64,000 bases of DNA from Desulfitobacterium_A sp034927245 (GTDB lineage Bacteria; Bacillota; Desulfitobacteriia; Desulfitobacteriales; Desulfitobacteriaceae), in assembly GCF_034927245.1 (NCBI RefSeq), contig NZ_JAYFQK010000050.1, positions 55,006-119,005 of the forward strand, read 5' to 3'. Of the stretch, positions 25,695 to 35,355 are shown in pieces; position 1 is the stretch's first letter; each line of letters begins with the position of its first letter. A model generated the notes under the pieces. It saw only the letters and a list, made by a program, of their open reading frames with translations, was not told the origin of the DNA and did no database searches. A program made the translations under genes and the position numbers.

Positions 25695-26171
25695 TTATCT
25701 TTTCTTCGGCACTTTTGGGGAATGCAGCCCGTGCCAGTAGCACGGATTAAAAAAGCCAAAGGGACGAGGATAGATTTTGTGCTTCAAAATACATCCTCTC
25801 ACAACTTGTATACCGAGATCATCAGCCTGTTTCTGATACTCGGGAGTCCAATTTTGTTCCTGGAACCAAACCGCTTTTGCGCCGCACGCTTGAACTTCTG
25901 TCATAAGATCAGGCAGTCTCTCAGGACGTAAGCATGGCACAACGACATCCACCTTATCCTGCAGTGCTGACAGGTTCGGATAAACTTTGCTCCCCTCAAG
26001 CCGTCCTATTCCCTCGGCGACCGGATAGGTTATACAGCCGAATTCTTTCAGCGTTTGGTAAGCTTTCCCGGCATGCTTATGCTTGAGAAACCGCTCAGAA
26101 TCACCGAGAATTGCATAACTCATCGCCGTATTTAATTCCCCGGCTAATGTAAAAATCTTTTTTTCACGCAT
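25695..26171 (-). CDS. CoA-binding domain protein (YccU-like)
   Basis: I prefer ATG 26171, eight bases after AAGGAG, over a GTG nine bases upstream that touches that site. The 158-residue product is a single Rossmann-type CoA-binding domain with GCITYPVAEGIG, KVDVVVPCLRPERLP and VWFQEQNW. The last resembles the succinyl-CoA-synthetase-like family, although the usual W-Q-G pattern is altered. Its role is unknown. A short dyad (TTAGGT/ACCTAA) lies next to the ribosome site. Confidence 0.82.
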   Translation of the reverse strand: MREKKIFTLAGELNTAMSYAILGDSERFLKHKHAGKAYQTLKEFGCITYPVAEGIGRLEGSKVYPNLSALQDKVDVVVPCLRPERLPDLMTEVQACGAKAVWFQEQNWTPEYQKQADDLGIQVVRGCILKHKIYPRPFGFFNPCYWHGLHSPKVPKKR

Positions 26172-26230
26172 CTTTCCCACTCCTTAGGTTCCTTACCTAA
26201 AAGATACGTAAGAAAGTGCAGTCCTATGAC

Positions 26231-27532
26231 TTAACGAATGACTTCGGCGATCAGCGGTGTACAAACAGGTTTATCAGGGCCTAACAAAACAGATTTCTCG
26301 GCCAGCTTCCAACCCTCCGCTAATTTATTCTCGGCTGAGGTATACAGCTCAAGCACAGGTTCTCCCGCTTCCACCCAATTTCCCTGTTTCTTATGCAGAT
26401 AAATTCCCGCGCCCAAATCAATCTCGCTATTCTTAGCAGCACGCCCTGCTCCCAGTACCATCGAAAGATGACCTATCTTGCGGGCATCAATCTGTTGAAC
26501 ATACCCGGAAATCGGGGCGCAATACGTTGCTCGAAGAGGCGCAAGCGGCAAGCTTCCTTGTTCCAAAGCTGTTAGATCTCCTCCCTGGGCCCTTACAAAC
26601 TCACGGAATTTGGTCATGGCTTGTCCGTTTTCCAACGTTGCGAGAACCTGCCCGCGGCCCTCATCGATGTCATTAACCTTTCTGCCGGCTATCAGCATCA
26701 ATGCGCCCAATTCAATACAAAGCCCAACGAGATCCTGCGGGCCTTTCCCTTGCAGAGCCTTCCACACTTCAAGAACCTCAATCGCATTGCCGATAGCGTT
26801 GCCCAAAGGTTGTTCCATAGCGCTCAAGACCGCAATCGTATCCCGGCCTAAGGTTTTGCCGATACCCACCATGGTTTTTGCCAGTTCGCGGGCATTTTCA
26901 AGAGTTGACATGAACGCACCCGAACCGAATTTAACATCAAGAACAATGCCTTGGGCCCCTGCGGCAATTTTTTTGCTCATTACAGAAGATGCAATCAAGG
27001 GGATAGAGGGAACGGTTCCGGTAACATCCCTTAAGGCGTAAAGCATCTTGTCAGCCGGAACAATATTACCGGACTGCGCAATTACAGCCAGACCGACATC
27101 CTTAACTTGCCGCAAAAATTCTTCACGCTCGAGTTCGACCTTAAACCCGGGAATGGCGCTTAATTTATCAATCGTTCCCCCGGTATGACCCAAGCCCCTG
27201 CCTGACATTTTGGCAATAGGTACTCCACAGGCAGCCACCATCGGACTCAAAAGAAGGGTTGTTTTGTCTCCTACACCGCCTGTACTGTGTTTATCCACAA
27301 ATCGGCCTTCTAATACCGACAGGTCTATTTCATCACCGCTCTCAGCCATGGCAAGTGTTAATTCCGCAATTTCCTCTGTCACCATTCCCCGGAAGTATAT
27401 GGCCATAGCCCAAGCGGACATCTGATAATCAGGGATTTGTCCTTCGACATATCCCTGAATAATGAAACGAATCTCCTCACGGCTCAGTATTCCGCCATCT
27501 CTCTTTTTTTCGATAAGATCGACCATCCGCAT
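26231..27532 (-). CDS. pdp: Pyrimidine-nucleoside phosphorylase
   Basis: A 433-residue protein of normal family length. MRMVDLIEKKRDG, DKHSTGGVGDKTTL (phosphate binding) and MSGRGLGHTGGTIDKL are the signature segments of thymidine/pyrimidine-nucleoside phosphorylases. It splits pyrimidine nucleosides with phosphate to base and (deoxy)ribose 1-phosphate. The latter is fed to DeoB encoded two genes upstream. It is the last gene of deoB-punA-pdp on the minus strand, a nucleoside salvage operon. Confidence 0.96.
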   Translation of the reverse strand: MRMVDLIEKKRDGGILSREEIRFIIQGYVEGQIPDYQMSAWAMAIYFRGMVTEEIAELTLAMAESGDEIDLSVLEGRFVDKHSTGGVGDKTTLLLSPMVAACGVPIAKMSGRGLGHTGGTIDKLSAIPGFKVELEREEFLRQVKDVGLAVIAQSGNIVPADKMLYALRDVTGTVPSIPLIASSVMSKKIAAGAQGIVLDVKFGSGAFMSTLENARELAKTMVGIGKTLGRDTIAVLSAMEQPLGNAIGNAIEVLEVWKALQGKGPQDLVGLCIELGALMLIAGRKVNDIDEGRGQVLATLENGQAMTKFREFVRAQGGDLTALEQGSLPLAPLRATYCAPISGYVQQIDARKIGHLSMVLGAGRAAKNSEIDLGAGIYLHKKQGNWVEAGEPVLELYTSAENKLAEGWKLAEKSVLLGPDKPVCTPLIAEVIR

Positions 27533-27590
27533 CTGACTTTATTTCTCCTCTCACAAAGGAATGCGATTCTGCCGAAGGGAAAACCTCACC

Positions 27591-28427
27591 CTACAGTATT
27601 CTGATGAGAGCCTGAACAAACCGAACAAACTGCTTTTCAATCCGTTCCGCTGTTTCCATAACTTCGGCATGACTGAGACGCTGCGGCAAAATTCCCGCGG
27701 CCATGTTTGTCACACAAGAGATACCCAGGACTCGCATTCCGCCTTGGTTCGCAATAATCACTTCCGGAACGGTCGACATCCCTACAAGATCTGCTCCGAT
27801 GGTCCGCAGAAAGCGAATCTCAGCCGGAGTCTCATAGCTTGGACCACTCATCGCCGCATAGACGCCTTCTTGAGGATGAATTCCGATTTCTCCGGCCACT
27901 GCCAAGGCCTTTTGCCGCCATTCCAAATCATACCCTTCGCTCAGATCAGGAAAACGCGGTCCTAAGCTTGTGAGATTTTCTCCCCGCAAAGGATTGGCAC
28001 CCATTAAATTGATATGATCCTTGATGACGATCAGATCCCCGGGACGATAGGACGGATTAATTCCGCCGGCTGCATTTGTAACAATCAGCCCGTTCACCCC
28101 AAGAACTTGCATAACCCGTACCGGAAAAGTCACCTCTTGCATCGAGTAGCCTTCATAATAATGGAACCGTCCCTGCATAGCCACGATGGATTTTCCCATG
28201 ACTTTGCCAAAAACGAGTTGTCCTTTATGTCCTTCAACTGTAGAAATAGGGAAATGGGGAATTTCCCGATAAGGAATTATAACTTTTTCTTCAATCACCT
28301 CGGCAAAGGAACCTAACCCGGAACCCAGGATAATTCCAATTTCCGGTTGAATATTTACATTTTCATTAAGATAATGCCGAACCCAAGCAAGCCTTTGGGT
28401 ATACTCGGATTCTTTAATTAGTGTCAT
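27591..28427 (-). CDS. punA: Purine-nucleoside phosphorylase
   Basis: I start at ATG 28427, eight bases after GGAGG; the GTG 18 bp upstream overlaps that site. The 278-residue product has LGSGLGSFAE, MQGRFHYYEGYS, TNAAGGINPSY and AMSGPSYETPAEIRF, the trimeric PNP signature (PunA/PupG type). It phosphorolyses guanosine and inosine-type nucleosides. In Bacillus the same order deoB(drm)-pupG is found near dacF and xerD, so synteny supports the call. Confidence 0.96.
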   Translation of the reverse strand: MTLIKESEYTQRLAWVRHYLNENVNIQPEIGIILGSGLGSFAEVIEEKVIIPYREIPHFPISTVEGHKGQLVFGKVMGKSIVAMQGRFHYYEGYSMQEVTFPVRVMQVLGVNGLIVTNAAGGINPSYRPGDLIVIKDHINLMGANPLRGENLTSLGPRFPDLSEGYDLEWRQKALAVAGEIGIHPQEGVYAAMSGPSYETPAEIRFLRTIGADLVGMSTVPEVIIANQGGMRVLGISCVTNMAAGILPQRLSHAEVMETAERIEKQFVRFVQALIRIL

Positions 28428-28469
28428 TTTGTCATCCTCCTTCACATAAGTTATAGGTTTTGGATGGAG

Positions 28470-29642
28470 TTAATGGATTACCTCCTGTAGAAAGCTCTGT
28501 CCATGGGGCAGCGAAGTCGTTCCAAGAAAGTCGGCAATCGTTTGTCCAAGATCTGCAAAGCTTTTCCGAATTTCTAAATTAACGCTGCTCTTAAGATTAT
28601 GACCCCAAACTAAAAGCGGAACATATTCCCGAGAATGATCCGTACTCGGAGTCGTCGGATCACATCCATGATCTGCTGTGATCACAAGCAGGTCATCATG
28701 ATGCATTTGTTCCAGAAGCTCCGGCAGACGTGCATCAAATTCTTCTAAAGCCTTAGCATACCCCTCAACATTATTCCGGTGGCCATATAACATATCAAAG
28801 TCTACAAGATTCGTCATAATAAGACCTTGCTCACTTTTCTTGAGATAATCGAGAGTCTTATCGATCCCCTCTTGATTTCCCTTGGTTAGGACAAAATCAG
28901 TGACACCATGCCCATAATATATATCCTTAATCTTACCAACCGCCATTACCGGCAAGCCTGCCTCTTGGACATAATCCAGAAGGATTTTATGAGGCGGCTC
29001 AATAGCCAAATCGTGACGGTTCGTCGTCCGATAATAATGACCGGGTTCGCCCAAGAACGGCCGAGCGATAACACGCCCCACCCGCATATCACCGTCAAGC
29101 ATTTTCCGAGCTGTTTCACAGATCTGCATCAGTTCCGAAAGCGGAATAACTTCTTCATGAGCGGCAATCTGAAAAACCGAATCGGCAGACGTATAGACGA
29201 TCGGCCGACCTGTTTTCACATGTTCCTCACCTAAGCGCTGGATAATTTCTGTGCCTGAGGCTACTTCATTTCCGAGAACGCGGCGGCCGATTTTCCCTTC
29301 AAACTCCTGAATAAAGGTCTCCGGAAACCCTTGCGGAAAGGTAGGAAAGGCTTTTTCAAGGATAACGCCTGCGATTTCCCAGTGTCCTGTTGTTGTGTCC
29401 TTGCCCGGTGATAACTCCGCCATTTTTCCGAAGCAGGCTTTAGGTTCTGATACCGGATCTACACCGAGTATTGGAGCGATATTGCCCAATCCCAGTGTTT
29501 GCAAATGGGGTAAATTCAAACCTCCCCTTGCCTTGGCCATATTACCCAGAGTGTTGCTCCCTTGATCGCCATAGTCTGCGGCATCCGGCATTTCACCGAT
29601 ACCAACGCTGTCTAGGACGATGATAATCGCTCTTTTTCCCAA
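28470..29642 (-). CDS. deoB: Phosphopentomutase
   Basis: A 390-residue alkaline-phosphatase-superfamily enzyme with VLDSVGIGEMPDAADYGD at the N-terminus (first metal ligand), DTTTGHWE, and ITADHGCDPTTPSTDHSRE near the end. It interconverts ribose 1- and 5-phosphate (and the deoxy forms), joining nucleoside breakdown to the pentose pathway. The start is TTG, directed by AAAGGAGGTG. It lies between xerD and punA on the same strand. Confidence 0.97.
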   Translation of the reverse strand: MGKRAIIIVLDSVGIGEMPDAADYGDQGSNTLGNMAKARGGLNLPHLQTLGLGNIAPILGVDPVSEPKACFGKMAELSPGKDTTTGHWEIAGVILEKAFPTFPQGFPETFIQEFEGKIGRRVLGNEVASGTEIIQRLGEEHVKTGRPIVYTSADSVFQIAAHEEVIPLSELMQICETARKMLDGDMRVGRVIARPFLGEPGHYYRTTNRHDLAIEPPHKILLDYVQEAGLPVMAVGKIKDIYYGHGVTDFVLTKGNQEGIDKTLDYLKKSEQGLIMTNLVDFDMLYGHRNNVEGYAKALEEFDARLPELLEQMHHDDLLVITADHGCDPTTPSTDHSREYVPLLVWGHNLKSSVNLEIRKSFADLGQTIADFLGTTSLPHGQSFLQEVIH

Positions 29643-29677
29643 ACAGCTTCACCTCCTTTATTCACTATCCTAAGCTG

Positions 29678-30634
29678 TTACTCTGCCCGCGGATGAGACT
29701 TTCGAAAAACATCAATCAAATGCTGACGTGATACATGAGTATAGATTTGAGTCGTTGAAATGTCCACGTGTCCCAGCATTTCTTGGACAGAACGCAGATC
29801 CGCTCCATGGTCCAGCATATGCGTGGCAAAGCTGTGCCTCATCAAATGCGGATAGACATTGTTCTTAATGCCTTGTCTTTTTGCCCGCTTTTTGAGAATT
29901 TCCCAGACCCCTTGCCGCGAAAGTTCCCCTCCGCGAGAGTTGAGGAAGAGAAACTCCGAAGTTTGCCTGCCCAAAAGGTGTCCTCTTGCTTCATGGAGAT
30001 AGTTTTGCAAAGCTTGTTCGGCAGGCTCCCCGAGTGGAACGATCCGTTCCTTATCCCCTTTTCCGCGGCAGCGCAAGTATCCCGTGTCTAAAGTTAAGTC
30101 TTTTAGGGAAAGCCCTGTCAATTCGGATACCCGCAATCCGCAGCTATACAGTATTTCGAGGATAGCCTGATCGCGTAGTTCTAAAGCAAGGCTTTTGCTT
30201 TTATTTCCGGTCTCAATATCATTTTCTCTTTTGATATCTTGCGTGATACTTCGCGGAGTACTGTCTAATAGTTTGTCCATTACCTGCTCAGACAACACAT
30301 ACGGAAGATTTTGTTCAAGCTTCGGCGTTGACAAGTACTCCGTAGGATCGTCTGACCTCACCCGTTCTGAGAGGAGAAAAGAAAAAAACCCCCTCATCGT
30401 TGCAAGATAACGGGCAAGCGTCCGTGCCGATCTTCCTTGTTTCTTCTCTTCCAATAGGAACAAGGAGAGATCGTCACCGTCACAGTTTTCGAAACTTTTA
30501 GATTTGACCTTTAAAAACGAGTATAATTTTTTGAGATCCCGTTCATAGCTGCGGCGCGTATTAAGCGACAGCCCGCGTTCAACATTAAGGTAGGTTAAAT
30601 ATCTGCGAATCCAAGTTGAATCCTGGATTTTCAT
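29678..30634 (-). CDS. xerD: Tyrosine recombinase XerD
   Basis: A 318-residue recombinase. The N-terminal SAM-like domain is followed by the catalytic core with CGLRVSEL (first Arg), HLMRHSFATHML (His and Arg) and GHVDISTTQIYTHV (His and the nucleophile Tyr). XerD with its partner resolves chromosome dimers at dif. The position next to yqzK, spoIIM and deoB is the Bacillus arrangement for xerD (ripX) and favours the housekeeping enzyme over an integrase. I start at ATG 30634 behind GGGAGG. Confidence 0.92.
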   Translation of the reverse strand: MKIQDSTWIRRYLTYLNVERGLSLNTRRSYERDLKKLYSFLKVKSKSFENCDGDDLSLFLLEEKKQGRSARTLARYLATMRGFFSFLLSERVRSDDPTEYLSTPKLEQNLPYVLSEQVMDKLLDSTPRSITQDIKRENDIETGNKSKSLALELRDQAILEILYSCGLRVSELTGLSLKDLTLDTGYLRCRGKGDKERIVPLGEPAEQALQNYLHEARGHLLGRQTSEFLFLNSRGGELSRQGVWEILKKRAKRQGIKNNVYPHLMRHSFATHMLDHGADLRSVQEMLGHVDISTTQIYTHVSRQHLIDVFRKSHPRAE

Positions 30635-30650
30635 CAAGCCTCCCTCCCCT

Positions 30651-30806
30651 ATAAAGGAAACTTACTTCAGGTGGAGTTTTGACTCCCGATAGTTCCAGTG
30701 GAACTATCGCACTTGTTTCTGAAGTCTAGTTGACTTATCCAGGGACTTAGCGCCACTTATCTCCCACATAGGAAGTGGGCGTCTTAGTGGCAATTAGTCA
30801 TCGGAT
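30651..30806 (+). repeat. Modular structured intergenic repeat, copy 2
   Basis: It holds the outer stem ACTTCAG/CTGAAGT, the GGAG/CTCC hairpin, the CGATAGTTCC/GGAACTATCG hairpin, and the third module GACTTAGCGCCACT paired with AGTGGCAATTAGTC around a nested CCCAC/GTGGG hairpin. The second module (GGACA/TGTCC) is missing. It lies between yqzK and xerD, antisense to both. The rest of the 226-bp gap shows nothing. Confidence 0.88.
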
Positions 30807-30860
30807 CAATTAAGTCATTCTACATTGAGAAGGGATTCTCCTGCGCTTTTTTAGTTGTCT

Positions 30861-31046
30861 TTAATGATGCAGCGTATCTTCAACTCGCATTGGGTTCCCG
30901 CTGGGCAGACGTTCGTCCTGAGTATGCGAAGAAATCCAAAGGCTGCAGACATTCACAACTTTGGGTAAAAGTATAGCGAGAAGGACCAGCAGAATTAATA
31001 CACGGGCAATATAGAAGAAAAATTCTCCCCAACTTTTTTTCGACAT
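30861..31046 (-). CDS. YqzK-like (DUF4227) small membrane protein
   Basis: I start at ATG 31046, seven bases after GGGGAGGG, giving 61 residues; a longer frame upstream lacks a site. It has one membrane segment (about residues 8-30) and a short polar tail with RVEDTLHH. DUF4227 proteins such as Bacillus YqzK have this size and lie between spoIIM/fur and xerD, exactly as here. The function is unknown. Recognition is mainly by position and topology. Confidence 0.72.
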   Translation of the reverse strand: MSKKSWGEFFFYIARVLILLVLLAILLPKVVNVCSLWISSHTQDERLPSGNPMRVEDTLHH

Positions 31047-31105
31047 ACGCTTCCCTCCCCTAAAGCGTATGCGCCTAGGGATTGTCTCCATGAATTCTTG
31101 CGTCA

Positions 31106-31705
31106 CTAAAGATTATAAAATTTTACCCCCAGGAGTGAAAAATACCCCTGGGATACCCCAACAGCCACTGCTCCTAACGAAATCAGAATTGTAGCCAGGG
31201 AATAATAAAAAAATTCGCGCCGCAAAGATTCCCCTGTCATTTTTCCTTTGATCAAGAAGAAGGAAAAGATAGTCGCTAAACCGGCCCCTAAAAGAAGCAG
31301 CGGAATACCGGCAAAAGCGGGAAGTATAACAGATATAATGATCAAACCTAACCCCCAAAGACCTTTCACCCCAATGAAAAAACTAATCGTAAAGCCAAAC
31401 ACAAATCCCCGGGTAAAAACGATCAGATAAATAAGCGGCGTTCCGATTACGGTCAATCCTAAGAGCCAAATTCCGCCCATAATAATGAATTGTTCACGTG
31501 CCAACTGCATCAAAAAATCAGAATCCAAAGATTGGGGCTGATTCGCCAACAAAGTATCCAGGAATTGGGTTAATTGACTGCTTTCTTTGCCGCTCAAAGC
31601 ACTCACTCCAATAGCTCCGAAAACGATTCCCGCTAAATAGACAGCCGTCAACGTCAGGTATATCACCCAATATTGACGGATATGTTCCTTAAGAATCCTG
31701 CGCAT
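31106..31705 (-). CDS. spoIIM: Stage II sporulation protein M
   Basis: A 199-residue protein with about five membrane segments. GIVFGAIGVSAL near the N-terminus and FTRGFVFGFTISFFIG in the middle are typical of SpoIIM. It works with SpoIID and SpoIIP in septal peptidoglycan thinning and forespore engulfment. The gene has an upstream terminator that isolates it from the endonuclease gene, so it likely has its own mother-cell promoter, which I could not identify with confidence. Confidence 0.92.
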   Translation of the reverse strand: MRRILKEHIRQYWVIYLTLTAVYLAGIVFGAIGVSALSGKESSQLTQFLDTLLANQPQSLDSDFLMQLAREQFIIMGGIWLLGLTVIGTPLIYLIVFTRGFVFGFTISFFIGVKGLWGLGLIIISVILPAFAGIPLLLLGAGLATIFSFFLIKGKMTGESLRREFFYYSLATILISLGAVAVGVSQGYFSLLGVKFYNL

Positions 31706-31723
31706 ATGGCTTCCCCCTAATTG

Positions 31724-31772
31724 AAAAAAATCTTTACTAAGCTGTAACCTTGTACAACCCTAGTAAAGATTT
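31724..31772 (-). terminator. Intrinsic terminator after nudF/endonuclease genes
   Basis: AAATCTTTACTA and TAGTAAAGATTT form a perfect 12-bp stem with a 21-nt loop, followed on the minus strand by a T run, eight bases past the stop at 31780. Confidence 0.85.
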
Positions 31773-31779
31773 ATTCGCA

Positions 31780-32946
31780 TCAGGGGGAAAGTATGTCCAC
31801 TACCCGGCCATAAACTCCTCCTCCACCTGCCTGAAATATTAATTTTCCCGTTCTCGAGCCCAAAATCCATTCGGCAACTTTTTCGCCCGCAAGACTCACC
31901 AGTTCCTCCCGGCTAGCCTCATGGAGTACTGCCATTTCGGTACCGAAAGTGTTAAGCAGACGCTTATACAGCTTCGGCCCAACACCGGGTAAATCACTGA
32001 GCGGAACTTGGTAAATATACCGCGAATCGGAGGAAAAACTAAGCGGACGATCAGCGATACTTGCCAAGCGGTCCAGGACACCGGTCACAACCTTTGAGCT
32101 TCCGCATTGAGGACAGCTCAGCAAGGGTGGCTCCCCGGAAACAATTTTTTCACAGACCAAACAATAGGTTCGATGGTATTTTCCCACCCTGGGGGGAAGT
32201 CCGTAATTGGCTATGACCTGACCCTGTTTTCGATAGACCAATTTTGCCAATCCGGTGAACGAACTTTCCGTTAACTCCAATAGATTGTATTCACGGGCAA
32301 TTTTCGGCAATGAATGGGCATCCGAATTGCTGAACAGCGTAACATGCTCTAGTTCGGATAAGCTTTTCGCCATCTGCCGATCCGCGCTGAGGCCGATTTC
32401 CAGGGCAGGAGGCAAGCCCGGCAAGACATCCAGCATAGATTTGCAGCAGTTGCCATAGATCCCCTTATGGGGCGTAAAGGCATGTGCAGGCAGCCAAATT
32501 CCATCACCCAGAGCCACCGCACTCAGCCAATCTTCGACCTGGACATAGGCCTTCTGAGAACTCAGCTGCCAATTTTTAACTTTGGGGTTGATGGCTTGAA
32601 TATAGCACTCCATGTGTTCAAGCGTTGGAAAATAGGCCAGCATATGGGCATTTCCTTCGCCTAGACTTAATTCCTGCTCTATTCCCGGAATCACCGTAAG
32701 ATTAGCGAATTGGTAGCCCCCGCCCTCAAGGGGTTTGAGCTGTCCCCCACTGATCATTGTCTGAAAATCTTGGCGTACGCCGCGAGAATGGGCATCAATT
32801 ATTCCTACCATGGATAACCCTTTCACCTCTCGTGCATAGTGAAGGATATTGGGCAGCGTTAAGGAACGTGAAGCCGTGATTTTAACCGCTTTCCCATCTA
32901 AACTCTGCCCGATATGAATATGCAAATCTGCAAAAGCTTTAATCAC
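31780..32946 (-). CDS. Endonuclease Q-like PHP-domain protein (YqxK-like)
   Basis: A 388-residue protein. The PHP domain opens with FADLHIHIGQS and contains IIDAHSRG and SNSDAHSLP, its metal ligands. A zinc-ribbon CLVC...CPQCG lies near 270-290, followed by a helix-hairpin-helix-like segment LPGVGPKLYKRLL. This layout matches archaeal/bacterial endonuclease Q, which cuts 5' to deaminated bases. A DNA-repair role is therefore likely. The Bacillus homologue yqxK also neighbours nudF. It overlaps nudF by 8 bp. Confidence 0.85.
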   Translation of the reverse strand: MIKAFADLHIHIGQSLDGKAVKITASRSLTLPNILHYAREVKGLSMVGIIDAHSRGVRQDFQTMISGGQLKPLEGGGYQFANLTVIPGIEQELSLGEGNAHMLAYFPTLEHMECYIQAINPKVKNWQLSSQKAYVQVEDWLSAVALGDGIWLPAHAFTPHKGIYGNCCKSMLDVLPGLPPALEIGLSADRQMAKSLSELEHVTLFSNSDAHSLPKIAREYNLLELTESSFTGLAKLVYRKQGQVIANYGLPPRVGKYHRTYCLVCEKIVSGEPPLLSCPQCGSSKVVTGVLDRLASIADRPLSFSSDSRYIYQVPLSDLPGVGPKLYKRLLNTFGTEMAVLHEASREELVSLAGEKVAEWILGSRTGKLIFQAGGGGVYGRVVDILSP

Positions 32947-33493
32947 GTGTTTTACCTGCCTGCATAAGAATACCTAAAGTTGTTTTAGCATCCTGAAATT
33001 CACCCTGCAGAGCCTTATGAATCGCTGCCTCCCAAGGCATCCTTTCCACTCCTAAAAACTCATCATCATCCGCGGTGAGCGGAGCCCAAACGAGATCCTC
33101 TGCCCCAAACAGATAAATAAGTTCATTCGAAAAGCCCGGTGTGGAATAGAAACGCCCAAGGTAAGTCAATTTTCCTTGATACCCCGTCTCTTCACGGAGT
33201 TCTCTTTGGGCGCACGCCTCAGGTGTTTCCCCCGGCTCAAGTTTTCCGGCCGGTATTTCTAACGTTTCCCGCTCAAGTGCATAGCGGTATTGTCTCACCA
33301 GTAACAGCTCGTCTCCTTCCCGCGCTACGATGGCTACCGCCCCGGGATGGTAAATAACCTCCCGTGTTGTTTCCACGCCGTTAGGTAAGCGAACGCTGTC
33401 ACGATTCAATCGAAGCAAGCGTCCTTGAAAAATGGTCTCCTGACGTACACATTCCTCACGCAAATCCTTGTGATCTTTTTTTTGATCGGACAT
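32939..33493 (-). CDS. nudF: ADP-ribose pyrophosphatase (Nudix)
   Basis: I start at ATG 33493 with GGGAGG seven bases upstream, giving 184 residues. The Nudix box GKLEPGETPEACAQRELREETGYQG spans about residues 90-115 and carries the catalytic glutamates. PAGK before it and YSTPGFSNE after it are typical of the ADP-ribose branch, which hydrolyses ADP-ribose to AMP and ribose 5-phosphate. It lies between the M24 peptidase and the endonuclease gene. Confidence 0.93.
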   Translation of the reverse strand: MSDQKKDHKDLREECVRQETIFQGRLLRLNRDSVRLPNGVETTREVIYHPGAVAIVAREGDELLLVRQYRYALERETLEIPAGKLEPGETPEACAQRELREETGYQGKLTYLGRFYSTPGFSNELIYLFGAEDLVWAPLTADDDEFLGVERMPWEAAIHKALQGEFQDAKTTLGILMQAGKTRD

Positions 33494-33513
33494 AATAACC
33501 TCCCAGCAGCATC

Positions 33514-35292
33514 TTAAAGATTGATCTCCCGTACCAGCCATTCTTTCTCTTCAGCACTCAAATAAGGAGAAAGTTTCGTATACACCATTCTATTATACTC
33601 ATTTAGCCATTTTAATTCACTTTCGGTAAGCAATGTCTCATCCACTCCGGCAAGATCTATCGGACAGTAGGTAATCGTTTCAAACTTCATGAATTGGCCG
33701 TATTCCGTTTCCTCATCCTTGACAACGGCCATCATATTTTCCGTGCGAATGCCGTGCTTTCCTTCGGTGTAGATGCCGGGCTCATTGGTCATCAGCATCC
33801 CTTCCTCCAGCGCTATGCTATTCGACGGCCTTTGGGTCAGTCGTTGAGGTCCTTCATGAACATTTAGGAAGAATCCTACACCATGCCCTGTTCCGCATTT
33901 ATAATCCAATCCATATTTCCAAATCGGCTGCCGCGCTAATCCATCGAGGACGGGACCTGTTGTACCATAGAGGAATTTGGCTGTAGCTAGGGTAATATGG
34001 CTTTTTAACACCAAAGTATAATCTCTTTTCTCTTCCGGGGTAAGCTGACCGAGGACAATCGTCCGGGTAATATCTGTTGTTCCATTGTAGTATTGCCCGC
34101 CTGAATCGACCAGCAATAGCCCTTCGTTTTTGAGAGTATAGGTATTTTCCGGGGTTGCTTTGAAATGCATCATCGCCGCATGGTCCTTATACCCTGCAAT
34201 CGTATCGAAGCTTAAACCCACACAAAGTTCGTTCTGCCTGCGCAGCTTTTCCAGCTTTTCTCCTACTGAAAGCTCAGTTACCCTTTGTTTCCCGACAGTA
34301 CTCTTCAGCCACTTTAGAAATTTGACCATAACCACGCCATCGACAATTTCGCAGTTTCTTAAATTCTCAAGCTCTGTTTTATTCTTCACAGCCTTGAGCA
34401 GTTGCGTAGGATTAGGACATTCAATCTTTGATGCCTTGGGATTAATGGCATTGTAAAGTGACGCATTCGTCATGTCAGGGTCCAGCATGATCGAATCACT
34501 GTCTTCGATTTCTTGCAGAAACTGGGCGGTTTCCCGATAATCTTTAAAGATAATCTTATCCGCCATTAATTCGGCTTTAACCGCCTTGGAAACCTTTGAA
34601 TCTTCGATGAATAGATAGCACTTATCCAAGGTCACTGCAACGTTGGCGATGGTCACCGGATTATTCGGGATATCATCACCCCGTATATTGAGAAGCCAAG
34701 CAATATCATCTAACGTGGTCAGCAGATAATAGTTTGCACCTTTAATCTTCATTTCCGCTCTGATCTGATTTAATTTTTCTACTCTGGACTTACCCGCATA
34801 CTTAACGTCATGAATAAAAATCGGCTGAGCCGGTAACGCGGGTCGATCTTGCCACAGCCTTCCGCATAAGTCCTGATCCATCTTTAAGGTTATATCTTTA
34901 GTTTTAAACTCACTTTCCATTTTCTTAACCGAATTCGCTGCGAAAACGCTGCCGTCAAAGCCGACACAGCTTCCTTCCTTGAGAACCGTCAATAACCATT
35001 CTGTATAGGAAGGAACGCCGAGATCGGCTGCTCTGAACAAACGAATTCCCGAGTTCTCAAGTTCTTTTTCAGCTTGAATATAGTAACGGCCATCGGTCCA
35101 AAGCCCGGCCGCTTCCTGAGTGATAACGGCCGTACCTGCCGAACCTGTAAAGCCCGATATCCATTTTCTGTTCTTAAAATGGTCTGCGATATACTCACTG
35201 AGATGCGGGTCTGCAGTTGGAATAATATAAGCATCCATCTTATTTTCTTTCATTAATCGTCTTAAGTTTTCAATTCTCATTTTTACATCCAT
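33514..35292 (-). CDS. Xaa-Pro aminopeptidase family protein (M24B)
   Basis: A 592-residue protein with two creatinase-like N-terminal domains (about 1-310) and a C-terminal M24 metallopeptidase domain. LLVDSGGQYYNGTTDITRTI gives two Asp ligands, GTGHGVGFFLNVHEGP the His, and TNEPGIY and the late MMAVV region the Glu ligands. It resembles eukaryotic-type aminopeptidase P and removes N-terminal residues before proline. The leader contains an exact 14-bp tandem duplication just before a GGGGAG site. Confidence 0.92.
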   Translation of the reverse strand: MDVKMRIENLRRLMKENKMDAYIIPTADPHLSEYIADHFKNRKWISGFTGSAGTAVITQEAAGLWTDGRYYIQAEKELENSGIRLFRAADLGVPSYTEWLLTVLKEGSCVGFDGSVFAANSVKKMESEFKTKDITLKMDQDLCGRLWQDRPALPAQPIFIHDVKYAGKSRVEKLNQIRAEMKIKGANYYLLTTLDDIAWLLNIRGDDIPNNPVTIANVAVTLDKCYLFIEDSKVSKAVKAELMADKIIFKDYRETAQFLQEIEDSDSIMLDPDMTNASLYNAINPKASKIECPNPTQLLKAVKNKTELENLRNCEIVDGVVMVKFLKWLKSTVGKQRVTELSVGEKLEKLRRQNELCVGLSFDTIAGYKDHAAMMHFKATPENTYTLKNEGLLLVDSGGQYYNGTTDITRTIVLGQLTPEEKRDYTLVLKSHITLATAKFLYGTTGPVLDGLARQPIWKYGLDYKCGTGHGVGFFLNVHEGPQRLTQRPSNSIALEEGMLMTNEPGIYTEGKHGIRTENMMAVVKDEETEYGQFMKFETITYCPIDLAGVDETLLTESELKWLNEYNRMVYTKLSPYLSAEEKEWLVREINL

Positions 35293-35306
35293 AGTTTCAA
35301 TTCACT

Positions 35307-35334
35307 CCCCACAATAAAATCCCCACAATAAAAT
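35307..35334. repeat. 14-bp tandem duplication
   Basis: CCCCACAATAAAAT occurs twice in perfect tandem just upstream of the Xaa-Pro aminopeptidase. On the minus strand each copy contains GTGGGG, so the duplication also doubles a weak ribosome-site-like sequence. Confidence 0.9.
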
Positions 35335-35355
35335 AATTGCACTGTTAAAGCGCAA